Virus record (IMG/VR): IMGVR_UViG_3300044982_000070
Span: 1-37,096 of that record
DNA: 37,096 nucleotides
From: a virus
Strand: one strand, 5' to 3'
Position 1 is the stretch's first letter. Each line of letters opens with the position of its first letter. Positions 6,843 through 14,901 of the stretch are shown piece after piece. The notes beneath the pieces were generated by a model. The model made no database searches. It was not told where the DNA came from and worked only from the letters and a program-made list of their open reading frames with translations. Both the position numbers and the translations under genes were made by a program.

Positions 6843-7216
6843 ACTGTTTTAATTGTAAAAAGATGCATTCAAAATGTAAAGCTGAGTGCTGTGGAATTGT
6901 TCCTATTCCAAAAGAAATCTACAAGAGAAACAAAGACAAAATTATAAGAGTTGCAGATGAAACCATCGATGTCGCCGAGGGTGATTGCTATATACCTATT
7001 ACTAAATGTGCTCATTGTGTATTTCTTAATTATGATAGTATTTGTAATATTTATGAAGATCGCCCTGATGTTTGCAGAAAATTTGGAGATGAGTCCCATC
7101 CAATGCTTTTTTGTCATTATTTAGATAAAGATGGAAAAGAACGTAGCAGACAAAACAGAAGATTTGTTGAAAGACAGACAGCAAAACATATTTCAAAATT
7201 AAGGGTGATTAAATGA
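6839..7216 (+). CDS. YkgJ-like cysteine-cluster protein
   Basis: Encodes 125 residues. The Cys pattern fits the zinc/iron-chelating CxxCxxCC (YkgJ) family: CFNC near the start, CKAECCG, then CAHCVFLNYDSICNIYEDRP and DVCRKFG. Family members bind a metal or iron-sulfur cluster, and their enzymatic roles are mostly unknown. It is coupled by ATGA overlaps to genes on both sides. Its role in a phage is unclear. It may modify a host or virion protein. Confidence 0.75.
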   Translation: MNCFNCKKMHSKCKAECCGIVPIPKEIYKRNKDKIIRVADETIDVAEGDCYIPITKCAHCVFLNYDSICNIYEDRPDVCRKFGDESHPMLFCHYLDKDGKERSRQNRRFVERQTAKHISKLRVIK

Positions 7217-7383
7217 AATTAGAATATATCATCGAAGTTTATGATACTCATGCAGTTATTGATGGCTGGCTCACTTCAGACATTCTCATTCTTCTCATTC
7301 GTCTATGCAAAAAGCATGGATTTACTCATCTTACTCACAATGATGGTAATCCAGGATTTAAATTAGTGAGGAAAGATGGATAA
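7213..7383 (+). CDS. Small unknown protein
   Basis: Encodes 56 residues, MKLEYIIEVYDTHAVIDGWL, with two hydrophobic strands/helices and a basic end. It starts in an ATGA overlap and overlaps the next start by 8 bp. Composition looks globular. Unrecognised. Confidence 0.55.
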   Translation: MKLEYIIEVYDTHAVIDGWLTSDILILLIRLCKKHGFTHLTHNDGNPGFKLVRKDG

Positions 7384-7516
7384 GTTTTTTTTTTGCATTA
7401 TTGGATTTTTAATCGGTTATAAATTTGGGACGATTCAAATAGAAAAGTTTGTTAAACGAGAAGTTGAAAGACAAATAGCAACTTTATACGATTGGATGAT
7501 GAAAGATGAAAATTGA
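7376..7516 (+). CDS. Small membrane protein
   Basis: Encodes 46 residues. An N-terminal hydrophobic helix (FFFCIIGFLIGYKFG) is followed by an amphipathic charged helix. GAGGAA lies about 4 bp upstream. It overlaps both neighbours. A single-span anchor of unknown role, it is one of several tiny membrane proteins in this phage. Confidence 0.5.
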   Translation: MDKFFFCIIGFLIGYKFGTIQIEKFVKREVERQIATLYDWMMKDEN

Positions 7517-8162
7517 TTGTATTGCAGATCTACATGGATTTTACCCAAAAACAAAAGGCGGGGATGTTCTTATAATAGCTGGTGACTTAACTAAATCTGA
7601 TAGACAATGGCAATATCTAGAGTTTAGGAATTGGCTGTGCGCTCAGGATTACAAGCACCGCATTTTAGTATGCGGAAATCATGATGGATGTATTGAGAAT
7701 GGTTTATTTTATTTTACAAATGATTGGCTTGGAGCTACTTATTTGAGAGATGAAGAAGTAGTAATTGATGGCGTAAAATTTTATGGTTCTCCTTGGACTC
7801 CATATTTCGAAAAAGTCAACCCTGCTTGTGCCGCTTTTATGCAGCCTGACAAAGAACTAGCAAAGATATGGAAAAAAATTCCAGAAGATACTGATGTGCT
7901 TATTACTCACTGTCCGCCTTTTGGAATATGCGATGGAATTCCTTTGCCTCACGAGGGTACACTATTTCATGCTGGGAGTAAGACTTTAGCAGCCGAGATG
8001 GCTAAGCGTGATAAGGTTCCAAAGCTTTGGTTATGGGGTCATGTTCATGAAGCTTACGGTGAAGATTTAGCAGTCAGAGGAAAAGAGTGCAAAATGATTA
8101 ACTGCAGCCATGTAAATGAAAAATATAAGCCAGTAAATAAACCCATACGAGTAGAGATATGA
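7506..8162 (+). CDS. Calcineurin-like metallophosphoesterase
   Basis: Encodes 218 residues with the full binuclear-metal motif set: D8-x-H10, GD at 26-27, GNHD at 57-60, a His in THCPP near 135, and GHVH near 180. The length and single-domain layout fit the short MPPED-type phosphoesterases. The substrate could be a nucleotide, a cyclic nucleotide or a phosphorylated nucleic-acid end. In a phage this might remove host signalling nucleotides or repair ends, which is inference. It is coupled by overlaps on both sides. Confidence 0.88.
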   Translation: MKIDCIADLHGFYPKTKGGDVLIIAGDLTKSDRQWQYLEFRNWLCAQDYKHRILVCGNHDGCIENGLFYFTNDWLGATYLRDEEVVIDGVKFYGSPWTPYFEKVNPACAAFMQPDKELAKIWKKIPEDTDVLITHCPPFGICDGIPLPHEGTLFHAGSKTLAAEMAKRDKVPKLWLWGHVHEAYGEDLAVRGKECKMINCSHVNEKYKPVNKPIRVEI

Positions 8163-8317
8163 ATGAAGAAGAATCTAAAAAAATTTATCAATCTGTTTTA
8201 GACTGGATTAATCATGAAGATTGTGATTGTGAATTGCATCCAGAGTTATTTAAGCTTTGTTGTGGGAAAAAATTTAATTTAAACTTTGAAGAAACGGACT
8301 CAAGATCAGTGATATGA
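8159..8317 (+). CDS. Small acidic Cys-containing protein
   Basis: Encodes 52 residues, MNEEESKKIYQSVLDWINHE, then CDCELH and a CC pair that might bind metal. It starts in an ATGA overlap with the phosphoesterase and ends in an ATGA overlap with the next gene. Unrecognised. Confidence 0.5.
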   Translation: MNEEESKKIYQSVLDWINHEDCDCELHPELFKLCCGKKFNLNFEETDSRSVI

Positions 8318-8547
8318 AAAGAGAGCATAGACCTGGAAAAGCAACAGATGACGAACAAGTAGAAAAAGCTGTCAAATTAATCCTGGAACTTCAAGAATTT
8401 AATAGCAACATAGAAGGAGCTATATGGGTGAGCGCAATGATGTATGCTTTAGCGATGCATTATAAATCAAGTGGAATTTCACACAATGTGTTTAAAAAAG
8501 AAATGAATGAAGCTATTTGTCATTATGCAGGGATCTTTGATGAGTAA
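8314..8547 (+). CDS. Small helical protein of unknown function
   Basis: Encodes 77 residues, MKREHRPGKATDDEQVEKAV, then an amphipathic helical stretch (IEGAIWVSAMMYALAMHY). The middle is hydrophobic but probably not membrane-spanning. It is coupled to neighbours by 4-bp and 8-bp overlaps. Unrecognised. Confidence 0.55.
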   Translation: MKREHRPGKATDDEQVEKAVKLILELQEFNSNIEGAIWVSAMMYALAMHYKSSGISHNVFKKEMNEAICHYAGIFDE

Positions 8548-8851
8548 CAACGATTACACGCAGATATTCGAAAATATCGTACAATTGATAAACAAAGGGG
8601 AAAAAATGACTGATTGCGATATATGTGGGAATCATGTTGTAGATTGTGATTGCCCATCGACTCCAGTAAATCATCCGAAACATTATCAAGGTGCAAAGTA
8701 TGAAGTGATTGACATTATAGAAGACTTTGAATTGGACTTTTGCCTTGGTAATGCCGTGAAATATATTTTGCGTGCAGGGAAAAAAGGTGATAGAACTGAA
8801 GATTTGAGAAAAGCAATTTGGTATATAACTAGGAAAATAAACGATGGATAA
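8540..8851 (+). CDS. DUF3310-family phage protein
   Basis: Encodes 103 residues. The C-terminal 60 match DUF3310: VNHPKHYQGAKYEVIDIIE, then LGNAVKYILRAGKKG and EDLRKAIWY. The family is widespread in phages and sometimes called nucleotide-kinase-related, without proven activity. Upstream, CDICGNHVVDCDC adds four Cys that may bind zinc. AGGGA lies 6 bp before 8540. An internal ATG at 8606 has an even better site (AAAGGGG) and could be the true start, giving 81 residues. Confidence 0.8.
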   Translation: MSNNDYTQIFENIVQLINKGEKMTDCDICGNHVVDCDCPSTPVNHPKHYQGAKYEVIDIIEDFELDFCLGNAVKYILRAGKKGDRTEDLRKAIWYITRKINDG

Positions 8852-9263
8852 AAATAATTTTATTTTCGATTTAACAGACTTTAGCAAAAATTACAGAGGT
8901 GTCTTATTTGCTGAGGTCGATAATGAAGAAATGGACAATCTATGGAATTCTATTTTTGGGACTTCAAAGAGATATGTAGCTGGAGTGATGGCTGTGATTT
9001 GGACAGATAAAGATAACAAATGGTTTGCTAAGATGAGAATTAAATTTCCGTCAGGAAGCAAACACGTAGTGAGTTTTGACTTTAGCACTCCTGAATACGA
9101 AAAAATAAATGTAAACGAAACTTTTATCTTACAATATCTATACCAGATGCCAATGGTTAATAAAATATGGACACCTAATCCTTCTGGAGACGGGATAGGA
9201 ATAGTTGAGATTATGGAAAAACTAGATATGATTGAATCAAAAAGATATTCCGTAATAGAATGA
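8844..9263 (+). CDS. Unknown protein
   Basis: Encodes 139 residues of mixed composition (MDKNNFIFDLTDFSKNYRGV). The middle is beta-rich (GVMAVIWTDKDNKWFAKMRI). It overlaps DUF3310 by 8 bp. I recognise no motif or fold. Confidence 0.6.
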   Translation: MDKNNFIFDLTDFSKNYRGVLFAEVDNEEMDNLWNSIFGTSKRYVAGVMAVIWTDKDNKWFAKMRIKFPSGSKHVVSFDFSTPEYEKINVNETFILQYLYQMPMVNKIWTPNPSGDGIGIVEIMEKLDMIESKRYSVIE

Positions 9264-9284
9264 AATTATCAAAAAGGATGAAAA

Positions 9285-9602
9285 ATGAATTTATTCAAAA
9301 AATTAGTTTTACTTACGGTCTTGCTGTGTTCATCAGCATTTGCACAACAAAGCGAAAGCATGGAAAGAATTGGCATTGGATGCCGTGTTCTTTTATCGCC
9401 TACTGAGTACATTATCCAAAATGAAGATGTATACATAAAAAATTCAACATTACATGAAATTTGCTCAGAGCTATCACTTCAAGATTTTGACGCTTGGGAA
9501 ATTATAGATTACCACATATTCATTTATATAGAATGTCCAGAGTGTCACGCAGCTCATCTCATCGACCATGCATGTCCAAATTGCAAAGTTCATAGGGCTT
9601 AA
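9285..9602 (+). CDS. Secreted protein with C-terminal zinc ribbon
   Basis: Encodes 105 residues. Residues 1-20 (KKLVLLTVLLCSSAFAQ) form a classical signal peptide with an AFA-Q cleavage site, so the product is probably exported to the periplasm. The C-terminus has CPEC and CPNC about 14 residues apart, a likely structural zinc ribbon. AAGGATG lies upstream. It is the last gene before the terminator at 9610. Its role, perhaps in envelope interaction or exclusion, is unknown. Confidence 0.65.
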   Translation: MNLFKKLVLLTVLLCSSAFAQQSESMERIGIGCRVLLSPTEYIIQNEDVYIKNSTLHEICSELSLQDFDAWEIIDYHIFIYIECPECHAAHLIDHACPNCKVHRA

Positions 9603-9609
9603 ATTAAAT

Positions 9610-9631
9610 CCCGGATCTATGTCCGGGTTTT
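9610..9631 (+). terminator. Rho-independent terminator
   Basis: A 6-bp G+C stem CCCGGA/TCCGGG with a TCTATG loop is followed by TTTT. It closes the early + strand operon. It also overlaps the last codons of the minus-strand gene at 9617. Confidence 0.85.
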
Positions 9632-9781
9632 ATCATACATTTTAACGATTGTAGCTATCAACTCTTTCATCGTGATTTTTTCGCTTTCTGAGATTTTACG
9701 AACCAATTCAATAGTCTCTTCAGACACACTAATCGTAAAAAACTTCTCACTGCGTCCTTTAGCCCATGATTTTTTTGTCAT
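9617..9781 (-). CDS. Ribbon-helix-helix-like small DNA-binding protein
   Basis: Encodes 54 residues. The pattern FFTISVSEETIELVRKIS, then KITMKELIATIVKMY is that of a ribbon-helix-helix (CopG/Arc-type) repressor: a short beta strand followed by two amphipathic helices. Such proteins act as dimers on short palindromes. It is the last of three minus-strand genes. The coding end lies within the terminator stem. Candidate targets are the palindrome at 5061 or sites in 10250-10454. Too short for a firm family call. Confidence 0.6.
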   Translation of the reverse strand: MTKKSWAKGRSEKFFTISVSEETIELVRKISESEKITMKELIATIVKMYDKTRT

Positions 9782-9788
9782 TTTTATC

Positions 9789-10004
9789 TCATAAGTTTAT
9801 TGTTTGTTCTAAAATATCTCTCTCATTACACAAAATTATATCTTCTACAAATTCCATTATGTATTCTAAAGCGTATATTTCACCTTTTAGCTCGCAAATC
9901 TCTTCTATATTAGCAATCTGTACTTTGCTGGAGTCATTTAATTCAGACTTTAAAAAGTCGCGTCTTTTTTTAGCGTATGTATATATTTTACGGTCGTTGT
10001 TCAT
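9789..10004 (-). CDS. Small helical protein of unknown function
   Basis: Encodes 71 residues, MNNDRKIYTYAKKRRDFLKS, largely helical and charged, possibly a coiled coil. AAAGGA lies upstream of the start on the minus strand. Second gene of the minus-strand island. A 15-bp hairpin-like sequence (CTGCC-GTACA-GGCAG) lies just upstream at 10022-10036. Unrecognised. Confidence 0.55.
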   Translation of the reverse strand: MNNDRKIYTYAKKRRDFLKSELNDSSKVQIANIEEICELKGEIYALEYIMEFVEDIILCNERDILEQTINL

Positions 10005-10045
10005 GATTAATCCTTTGTTTGCTGCCTGTACGGCAGTGAATTCAC

Positions 10046-10249
10046 CTAGCTTTGCTGTGAGTTAATGAATTTAGAATGTATATACGCTATGTTTCCTTTT
10101 GTCTTTTTCATGGCTCCCTGATAATGCCAATTGTCGTTCTCTAATACATAAAATTTAAACGTTGCGCCATCTTCTTCAAACTTCCATTCTGTTCCTGAAG
10201 AATCTTTATATTGCGTAATGCCTTGAAATATTGATGTGTCTTTATACAT
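10046..10249 (-). CDS. Small unknown protein
   Basis: Encodes 67 residues, MYKDTSIFQGITQYKDSSGT, beta-rich (WKFEEDGATFKFYVLENDNW), probably a small beta-barrel or sheet domain. AGGG lies upstream. First gene of the minus-strand island, read from the promoter near 10345-10374. Unrecognised. Confidence 0.55.
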   Translation of the reverse strand: MYKDTSIFQGITQYKDSSGTEWKFEEDGATFKFYVLENDNWHYQGAMKKTKGNIAYIHSKFINSQQS

Positions 10250-10344
10250 GATTCACCCTTTTTTTGTTAATGTGTACTTTTGCTAGCTCAAGCCTACTCG
10301 CGCATTTTAACGAGGCTCTAGGCGAACTTTGCTTTTATGAACCT

Positions 10345-10374
10345 AATATAGCATTTTGTCATATTTATTTGCAA
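10345..10374 (-). promoter_or_regulatory. Promoter for the minus-strand island
   Basis: On the minus strand TTGCAA and TATATT are 18 bp apart, with ATGACAAAA in the spacer. The start would give a leader of about 90 bases before the gene at 10249. The gap 10250-10454 holds this and the opposing promoter, and no gene is seen in it. Confidence 0.5.
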
Positions 10375-10400
10375 TATAAAAGAATGAAAAAACACACTTC

Positions 10401-10429
10401 TTGCAAATTCATATATTATTTGCTATGAG
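10401..10429 (+). promoter_or_regulatory. Putative promoter of the terminase operon
   Basis: TTGCAA and TATGAG are separated by 17 bp, and the terminase gene starts 26 bp downstream. The -10 box resembles those upstream of the capsid gene (TATGGT), the fibre operon (AATGAG) and the gene at 32916 (TATGGT), which may define a late promoter class. Confidence 0.4.
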
Positions 10430-10454
10430 TTAAAGAAAATACTTTAAGGATAGT

Positions 10455-10856
10455 ATGGCACGCCCCCGAAGAGAAATAAATTGGGAAGTAGTTGAAAAGC
10501 TTATTGAATGCGGATGCAATGGAATGGAAATTTCCGCAAAATTTAAAATTGATCCCGATACATTTTATGATAGATTCCGTCAAGAATACGGTATGAGATT
10601 TGCCGATTATTCGGGCAATGCTGCCAAGTGTGGGAAAGCTGAAATTCGTAGTATGTTGTATGCCAAGGCTTTAAATAATAAAGCTCCCGGAAATTACTCA
10701 CTTTTGATGTTTCTTGCAAAATGTGAACTTGGTATGCGTGAGCCAGAACTGACTAATACTTTAGCTGCTAATCAGCCACAGATTGACCAATCGCATGAGA
10801 TTATGCGTTTGCAGCATCGGATTGCTGAGTTGGAGGCTAATGTCAACAAGCCCTAA
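10455..10856 (+). CDS. terS: Terminase small subunit
   Basis: Encodes 133 residues immediately before the large subunit. The N-terminus carries a helix-turn-helix (VVEKLIECGCNGMEISAKFK, then DPDTFYDRFR) suited to recognising the packaging site. The middle is helical and would oligomerise. The tail is a coiled coil (EIMRLQHRIAELEANV). The small subunit forms a ring that loads the motor on DNA. It overlaps the large-subunit start by 17 bp. Identified from position and HTH rather than strong sequence motifs. Confidence 0.75.
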   Translation: MARPRREINWEVVEKLIECGCNGMEISAKFKIDPDTFYDRFRQEYGMRFADYSGNAAKCGKAEIRSMLYAKALNNKAPGNYSLLMFLAKCELGMREPELTNTLAANQPQIDQSHEIMRLQHRIAELEANVNKP

Positions 10857-12114
10857 ACAAAATAAGAGTTTTGTGGAAGCCACACATCGATTCAATATTT
10901 GGGTTGGAGCAGTTAGTTCTGGAAAAACGTATAGCAGTTTAGAAAGGTTCATCTATGATTTAAAGAATGGTCCCCCTGGGGACGCTATGGTTATTGGAGT
11001 TAACAGGACTTCAATACAACGCAATATATTAACACATTTATACCGAAGATTAGGTTTCCCATGTCCGACAGAGAAAGCTGGAATGAACAGATTATATGGG
11101 CGAGATGTTTGGTTTGTAGGAGCCCCAGATGTGAGTGCGGTATCTACCATCCAAGGGTCGACCTTAGCTTTAGCCTATGTGGACGAAGCGACGAACTTAC
11201 CAGAACCCTTTTGGAAAATGTTAGAATCGAGATTACGTGTCCCGAATGCAAAGCTATTAGCTACGTGCAACCCAGAAGGCCCAGCTCATTGGTTAAAGAA
11301 GGATTACATTGATAAACAGGAGTTAGACCTAATACATTGGAATTTTAGCTTAGAGGATAACCCTACACTTGATGAAGCATACAAACAACAACTCAAAGCG
11401 TCTTACTCGGGTATGTGGTACAACCGTTACATCCTCGGCGAGTGGGCACTTGCCCATGGTGCGATTTATGATTGCTATGACAAAGATAACGAATATGAAA
11501 ATCCAATGCATGCGCCTTCATACTATATTGTTGGAGTCGATTACGGAACTACTAATGCGACTGCCGCGGTGCTTTGTGCTATATCGCCGAATAAGTGGCC
11601 TCAGATTAGGGTCGAAGCGGAATATTACTACGATTCAGCTAAAAAGGGTAGGTCGAAAACTGACCAGGAACTTGTCCGAGATATCAAAGACTTTATTGGT
11701 TATAAAAACGTTTCTGCTATTTATGTTGATCCTTCCGCCGCCTCACTTAAAATCGCTTTGCGACAAGCTGAATTACCCGTCCTTGAGGCCAATAATGATG
11801 TACTACTTGGCATTAAAATCTGCTCAAAGTTTATTGGCGGAAAAAACATAGTCATTCAAAAGGGTTGCACCATTCTAAGGGAGCACCTCCAATCATATGC
11901 GTGGGATTCTAAAGCAGCCGATCGTGGCGAAGACAAGCCCATCAAAAAGAACGACCACATATGCGATGCATTACGTTATGCCGTATGCTCTGCCTTCCCT
12001 AATGCCGAATTCAGTCATCCCGACGAAAACATCAGTTATGAACAATTAAGAAGACAAGTCTTTGAAGAAGATGCTTGGGGGCCACTCGGCCAAACACCTG
12101 GCGGATATTTCTAA
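10840..12114 (+). CDS. terL: Terminase large subunit (packaging ATPase-nuclease)
   Basis: Encodes 424 residues. Walker A is GAVSSGKT at 23-30. Walker B is LALAYVDEA around 108. CNPEGPAHW is the coupling motif region. The RNase H-like nuclease begins VGVDYGTTNATAA near 230 and continues with YVDPSAASLK and a C-terminal DHICDALRYA. Architecture fits the PBSX-like Terminase_3/6 type. GGAGG before 10840 selects this ATG over 10783. It pumps concatemeric DNA through the portal and cuts it. The stop shares bases with the next ATG. Confidence 0.93.
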   Translation: MSTSPKQNKSFVEATHRFNIWVGAVSSGKTYSSLERFIYDLKNGPPGDAMVIGVNRTSIQRNILTHLYRRLGFPCPTEKAGMNRLYGRDVWFVGAPDVSAVSTIQGSTLALAYVDEATNLPEPFWKMLESRLRVPNAKLLATCNPEGPAHWLKKDYIDKQELDLIHWNFSLEDNPTLDEAYKQQLKASYSGMWYNRYILGEWALAHGAIYDCYDKDNEYENPMHAPSYYIVGVDYGTTNATAAVLCAISPNKWPQIRVEAEYYYDSAKKGRSKTDQELVRDIKDFIGYKNVSAIYVDPSAASLKIALRQAELPVLEANNDVLLGIKICSKFIGGKNIVIQKGCTILREHLQSYAWDSKAADRGEDKPIKKNDHICDALRYAVCSAFPNAEFSHPDENISYEQLRRQVFEEDAWGPLGQTPGGYF

Positions 12115-12485
12115 TGGATAACTTCGTTCCGGACCACTGCATTTATAAAATCATTGATTTATTGAATAAATGTAAATGTGACCTATGTAAAAAAGAAAAA
12201 CAAAAATGGGAGGATAAATTGTTTAAAGAGGATAAATTGTTTAAAACCGCGCCCGTTAAAGACTCATTTATACAAATAGAGCAGTCACCTGAAAAGGAGG
12301 ATTCTATGCAAGGGGTCAATGAAGTCGAATATTGGAGAACCAAAGCGCATGACTATGAATGGCTATATAAAGGCCAAAAAGAAATAGCCCAAGGCTATCG
12401 AGAAATTATAGAAGAATTACAGCAGCAATTGAAGAAATTTAACATCGAAAAGACCATGAGACAGCAACAAATTGCTAAAATTTAA
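12114..12485 (+). CDS. Unknown protein with Cys pair and coiled coil
   Basis: Encodes 123 residues. CKCDLC near 21 may bind zinc, and the last 50 residues form a coiled coil (EIIEELQQQLKKFNIEK). Positions 12210-12245 are a perfect tandem duplication of 18 bp, repeating EDKLFK. It starts in a TAATG overlap with the terminase gene. Unrecognised. Confidence 0.55.
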   Translation: MDNFVPDHCIYKIIDLLNKCKCDLCKKEKQKWEDKLFKEDKLFKTAPVKDSFIQIEQSPEKEDSMQGVNEVEYWRTKAHDYEWLYKGQKEIAQGYREIIEELQQQLKKFNIEKTMRQQQIAKI

Positions 12486-12506
12486 ACAAAATTTATCAAC
12501 AAAATA

Positions 12507-12535
12507 TTTTAAAAAAGGGTTAAACATGGTATAAA
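12507..12535 (+). promoter_or_regulatory. Putative promoter before the portal gene
   Basis: TTTTAA, a 17-bp spacer and TATAAA are followed by a short AT-rich leader. Transcription from it would start near 12542, just before the portal ribosome site AAGGA. Sequence match only. Confidence 0.4.
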
Positions 12536-12562
12536 ATAATTTAAATGCACAAAGGAATGCGC

Positions 12563-14599
12563 ATGGGTTCATATGAATCTAGCGAATATTCATTGGGATA
12601 TATAGATCCTTCGGATGTTCAAGCTAAAGATTTAAAGCAAATGCAGGATTGGTTTTATCAGTCTAACTATACGACTAATTCCACGTATTGGCTCCAAGGC
12701 GCAATCGATAAACGATTTAAAGTGGGCGATCAACAGCTCTATAATCAAGTATATGGCCAGAATCAGCAGAGCGTTCAACGGTTCTTTTTTAATTTAATTC
12801 GCCGTCATATCAATATGATCTGCGGCTTTCAGAGAAAGAACAGAAAGTCTACTGTAACTATCCCTGTGCATGATAATGATGATCCATTGGCAGATGATTA
12901 TAACAAAGTCATTCGCTGGGTAGATGATCGCAATGGCTTCCAAGAATACCTTTCACAATCATTTGAGGGGGCAGTTGATACCGGTGAAACACTTCTACAT
13001 ATATATCCCGATTATACTTTTGACCCTATTTCAGGCGATATTTTTTGCGACGCTGTTCAATGGAATAATTATTTGATAGATCAGTACACGAGAAAGCAAG
13101 ATCTTTCTGACTGTAATGGTATTTGGCGTAGACGTTGGACATCTAAGAATGCTTCTAAAATGTTATTGCCAGGTCGTGCCAAAGAAATTGAAAAGATGAA
13201 ACCGGGAGGCATGAAAGATGGCCGATTCCCAATGCAAGCAGAACTGCAAAATGTTGCAATCAATAATTTATTTACTTATGACGAGTTCTACTATCGTACT
13301 ACACGCAATGGGAAAATCATTCTAGACCCACACACAGGTGAAGCAGTCGAATGGGAAGATGACCCAACTGCCGAGGATGATGAATTCGAAAGAGTTATGC
13401 ACCAACAACCTTGGCTAAAAGTTCAAGAAGTTGAAATTCCAACTGTTAAGCTTGTTATCAGCCTGGGTGGGAAAATATTCTATCACGGAAAGAACCTTCT
13501 TTCAATAGATGAATACCCCTTCTTGCAAACCCAGTGTTACGTAGAAAATGACATCCAGGCATATGCATGGAGGAAACAGGGCGTTATCAGAAATCTCAGA
13601 GATGCACAATTTCTCTATAATATGCGCAAGGTAATTGAGCTCCAGCTATTACAAAGTTCTTTAAATGCTGGTTGGATTTACCCAGTCGATGTCGTTCCAG
13701 ATCCTAAATGCTTCCGTCAAACGAGTGGTGGAGACGGATTCTTAATTCCTCTTAAAGCAGGAAGAGCAGTCAATGAAATTCAAAGAATTGAGCCGGTTGC
13801 TATTCCTCAATCTCTGCTTGAACTATCTAGTTCTCTGGCAGAGGATATTACTAAAATTTCAGGTGTAAATGAAGAGTTATTGGGCAGTGCGACAGATGAC
13901 AAGTCCGGAATCTTATCCATGCTCAGGCAAGGCGCAGGACTTACTACACTACAGACTATATTCGACAAATTGGATTACACCCAAAGGCTATATGGAAAGA
14001 TCCTCTTGCAGGCTATTAGAAAGAATTTCAGCAAAGGTAAGATCCGGAACATTCTCGGCCATGAAGCAGATCCTAGATTCTTCTCAAGTTACTCCCAAAA
14101 ATACTCCATTGCTGTTGAAGAGGGTAACTATTCAACAACACAGAGACAAATGGAACTTCAGCAGTTACTCCACTTTAAGCAACTCGGAATGGCTATTCCT
14201 GATAAGAGCATTCTTAGAGCAGCATTCATTACGAATAAACGACAAGTCATTGCAGATATGGAAGAAGAAAAACAACAACAATCACAACAAGCTCAAGCAG
14301 AAGCTCAACAAGCTGAAAAAGTGGATAATGCAAAAATCCTGGGAATGTTTGCAAAAGCTAGAGCTGATTTGGCTAAAGAGCAAGATAACCTGGCTGCTGC
14401 TAACGAACGTATGGCTAAAATTCATGATCTCAACGCAGATGCTGAGTACAAAACTGCAAAGGCTGATCTGGAAATCGTTAAACAAATGATCGAATTAGAA
14501 GACATGGATCTAGCCAACTTTAGGTCAAACCTAGAAATGGCCGAGTACATTAGAGGGGTTAATAAGGCAAATCAACAAGTATCAGCAGAAGCTGTATAG
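12563..14599 (+). CDS. Portal protein (P22-like)
   Basis: Encodes 678 residues. N-terminal 300 residues carry the typical podovirus portal features (NMICGFQRKNRKSTVTI, then EGAVDTGETLLHIY). The core includes ISGVNEELLGSATDDKSGI, a conserved portal region. A long Gln/Ala coiled coil near 560-650 (QQQSQQAQAEAQQAEK) would form the barrel. Twelve copies sit at one capsid vertex as the DNA channel and tail attachment site. AAGGA 8 bp before 12563 favours that ATG over 12545. Length is close to P22 gp1. Confidence 0.88.
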   Translation: MGSYESSEYSLGYIDPSDVQAKDLKQMQDWFYQSNYTTNSTYWLQGAIDKRFKVGDQQLYNQVYGQNQQSVQRFFFNLIRRHINMICGFQRKNRKSTVTIPVHDNDDPLADDYNKVIRWVDDRNGFQEYLSQSFEGAVDTGETLLHIYPDYTFDPISGDIFCDAVQWNNYLIDQYTRKQDLSDCNGIWRRRWTSKNASKMLLPGRAKEIEKMKPGGMKDGRFPMQAELQNVAINNLFTYDEFYYRTTRNGKIILDPHTGEAVEWEDDPTAEDDEFERVMHQQPWLKVQEVEIPTVKLVISLGGKIFYHGKNLLSIDEYPFLQTQCYVENDIQAYAWRKQGVIRNLRDAQFLYNMRKVIELQLLQSSLNAGWIYPVDVVPDPKCFRQTSGGDGFLIPLKAGRAVNEIQRIEPVAIPQSLLELSSSLAEDITKISGVNEELLGSATDDKSGILSMLRQGAGLTTLQTIFDKLDYTQRLYGKILLQAIRKNFSKGKIRNILGHEADPRFFSSYSQKYSIAVEEGNYSTTQRQMELQQLLHFKQLGMAIPDKSILRAAFITNKRQVIADMEEEKQQQSQQAQAEAQQAEKVDNAKILGMFAKARADLAKEQDNLAAANERMAKIHDLNADAEYKTAKADLEIVKQMIELEDMDLANFRSNLEMAEYIRGVNKANQQVSAEAV

Positions 14600-14607
14600 G
14601 AGAAACT

Positions 14608-14823
14608 ATGAAAGAACATCATGGACATAAAAAACACAGTCATCATCCTCACGATAAAGTAGCAGCAATGCCTCAATTCCATGAGGGTCATTGGGAAAAG
14701 AAAATGTCCGACACAGACGTAGCAGATGGAAAGTATTCAAGCGAGATGAATCAAGCTGAAGAATACAAAAAGTCTGTCGACGGATTGGCTAATTATGCCA
14801 AGAAACATAAAGAAAAGCATTAA
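14608..14823 (+). CDS. Small His-rich protein
   Basis: Encodes 71 residues. The first 17 contain seven His (MKEHHGHKKHSHHPHDK) and the last residues are KKHKEKH. AGGAG lies 6 bp upstream. A metal-binding or nucleic-acid-neutralising role is plausible from composition alone. Located between portal and scaffold, it may be a minor virion or assembly protein. Confidence 0.6.
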   Translation: MKEHHGHKKHSHHPHDKVAAMPQFHEGHWEKKMSDTDVADGKYSSEMNQAEEYKKSVDGLANYAKKHKEKH

Positions 14824-14836
14824 GACCCGAAAAAGT

Positions 14837-14869
14837 ATGGGGTGCGTGAAAAAAGCGTAACCCATTTTA
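14837..14869 (+). terminator. Possible terminator hairpin
   Basis: ATGGGGTGCG and CGTAACCCAT form a 10-position stem with two G-T or mismatched pairs and a 9-base loop, then TTTTA. It may attenuate transcription between the portal unit and the following small genes. Confidence 0.4.
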
Positions 14870-14901
14870 CATCGCGTTACATAGTAAACAATTGAGGATC
14901 A

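Noticed and set aside
10022-10036. Short hairpin CTGCC-GTACA-GGCAG as a terminator
   Set aside because: No T-run on either strand. It may be an RNA structure near the ribosome site, but the evidence is too thin.
11061-11851. Alternative + strand frames within the terminase gene
   Set aside because: Shadow frames. The terminase Walker and nuclease motifs fix the true frame.
13869-14489. 206-codon frame within the portal gene
   Set aside because: Composition is Lys/Asn/Trp-biased as expected for out-of-frame reading, and portal similarity continues in the other frame.
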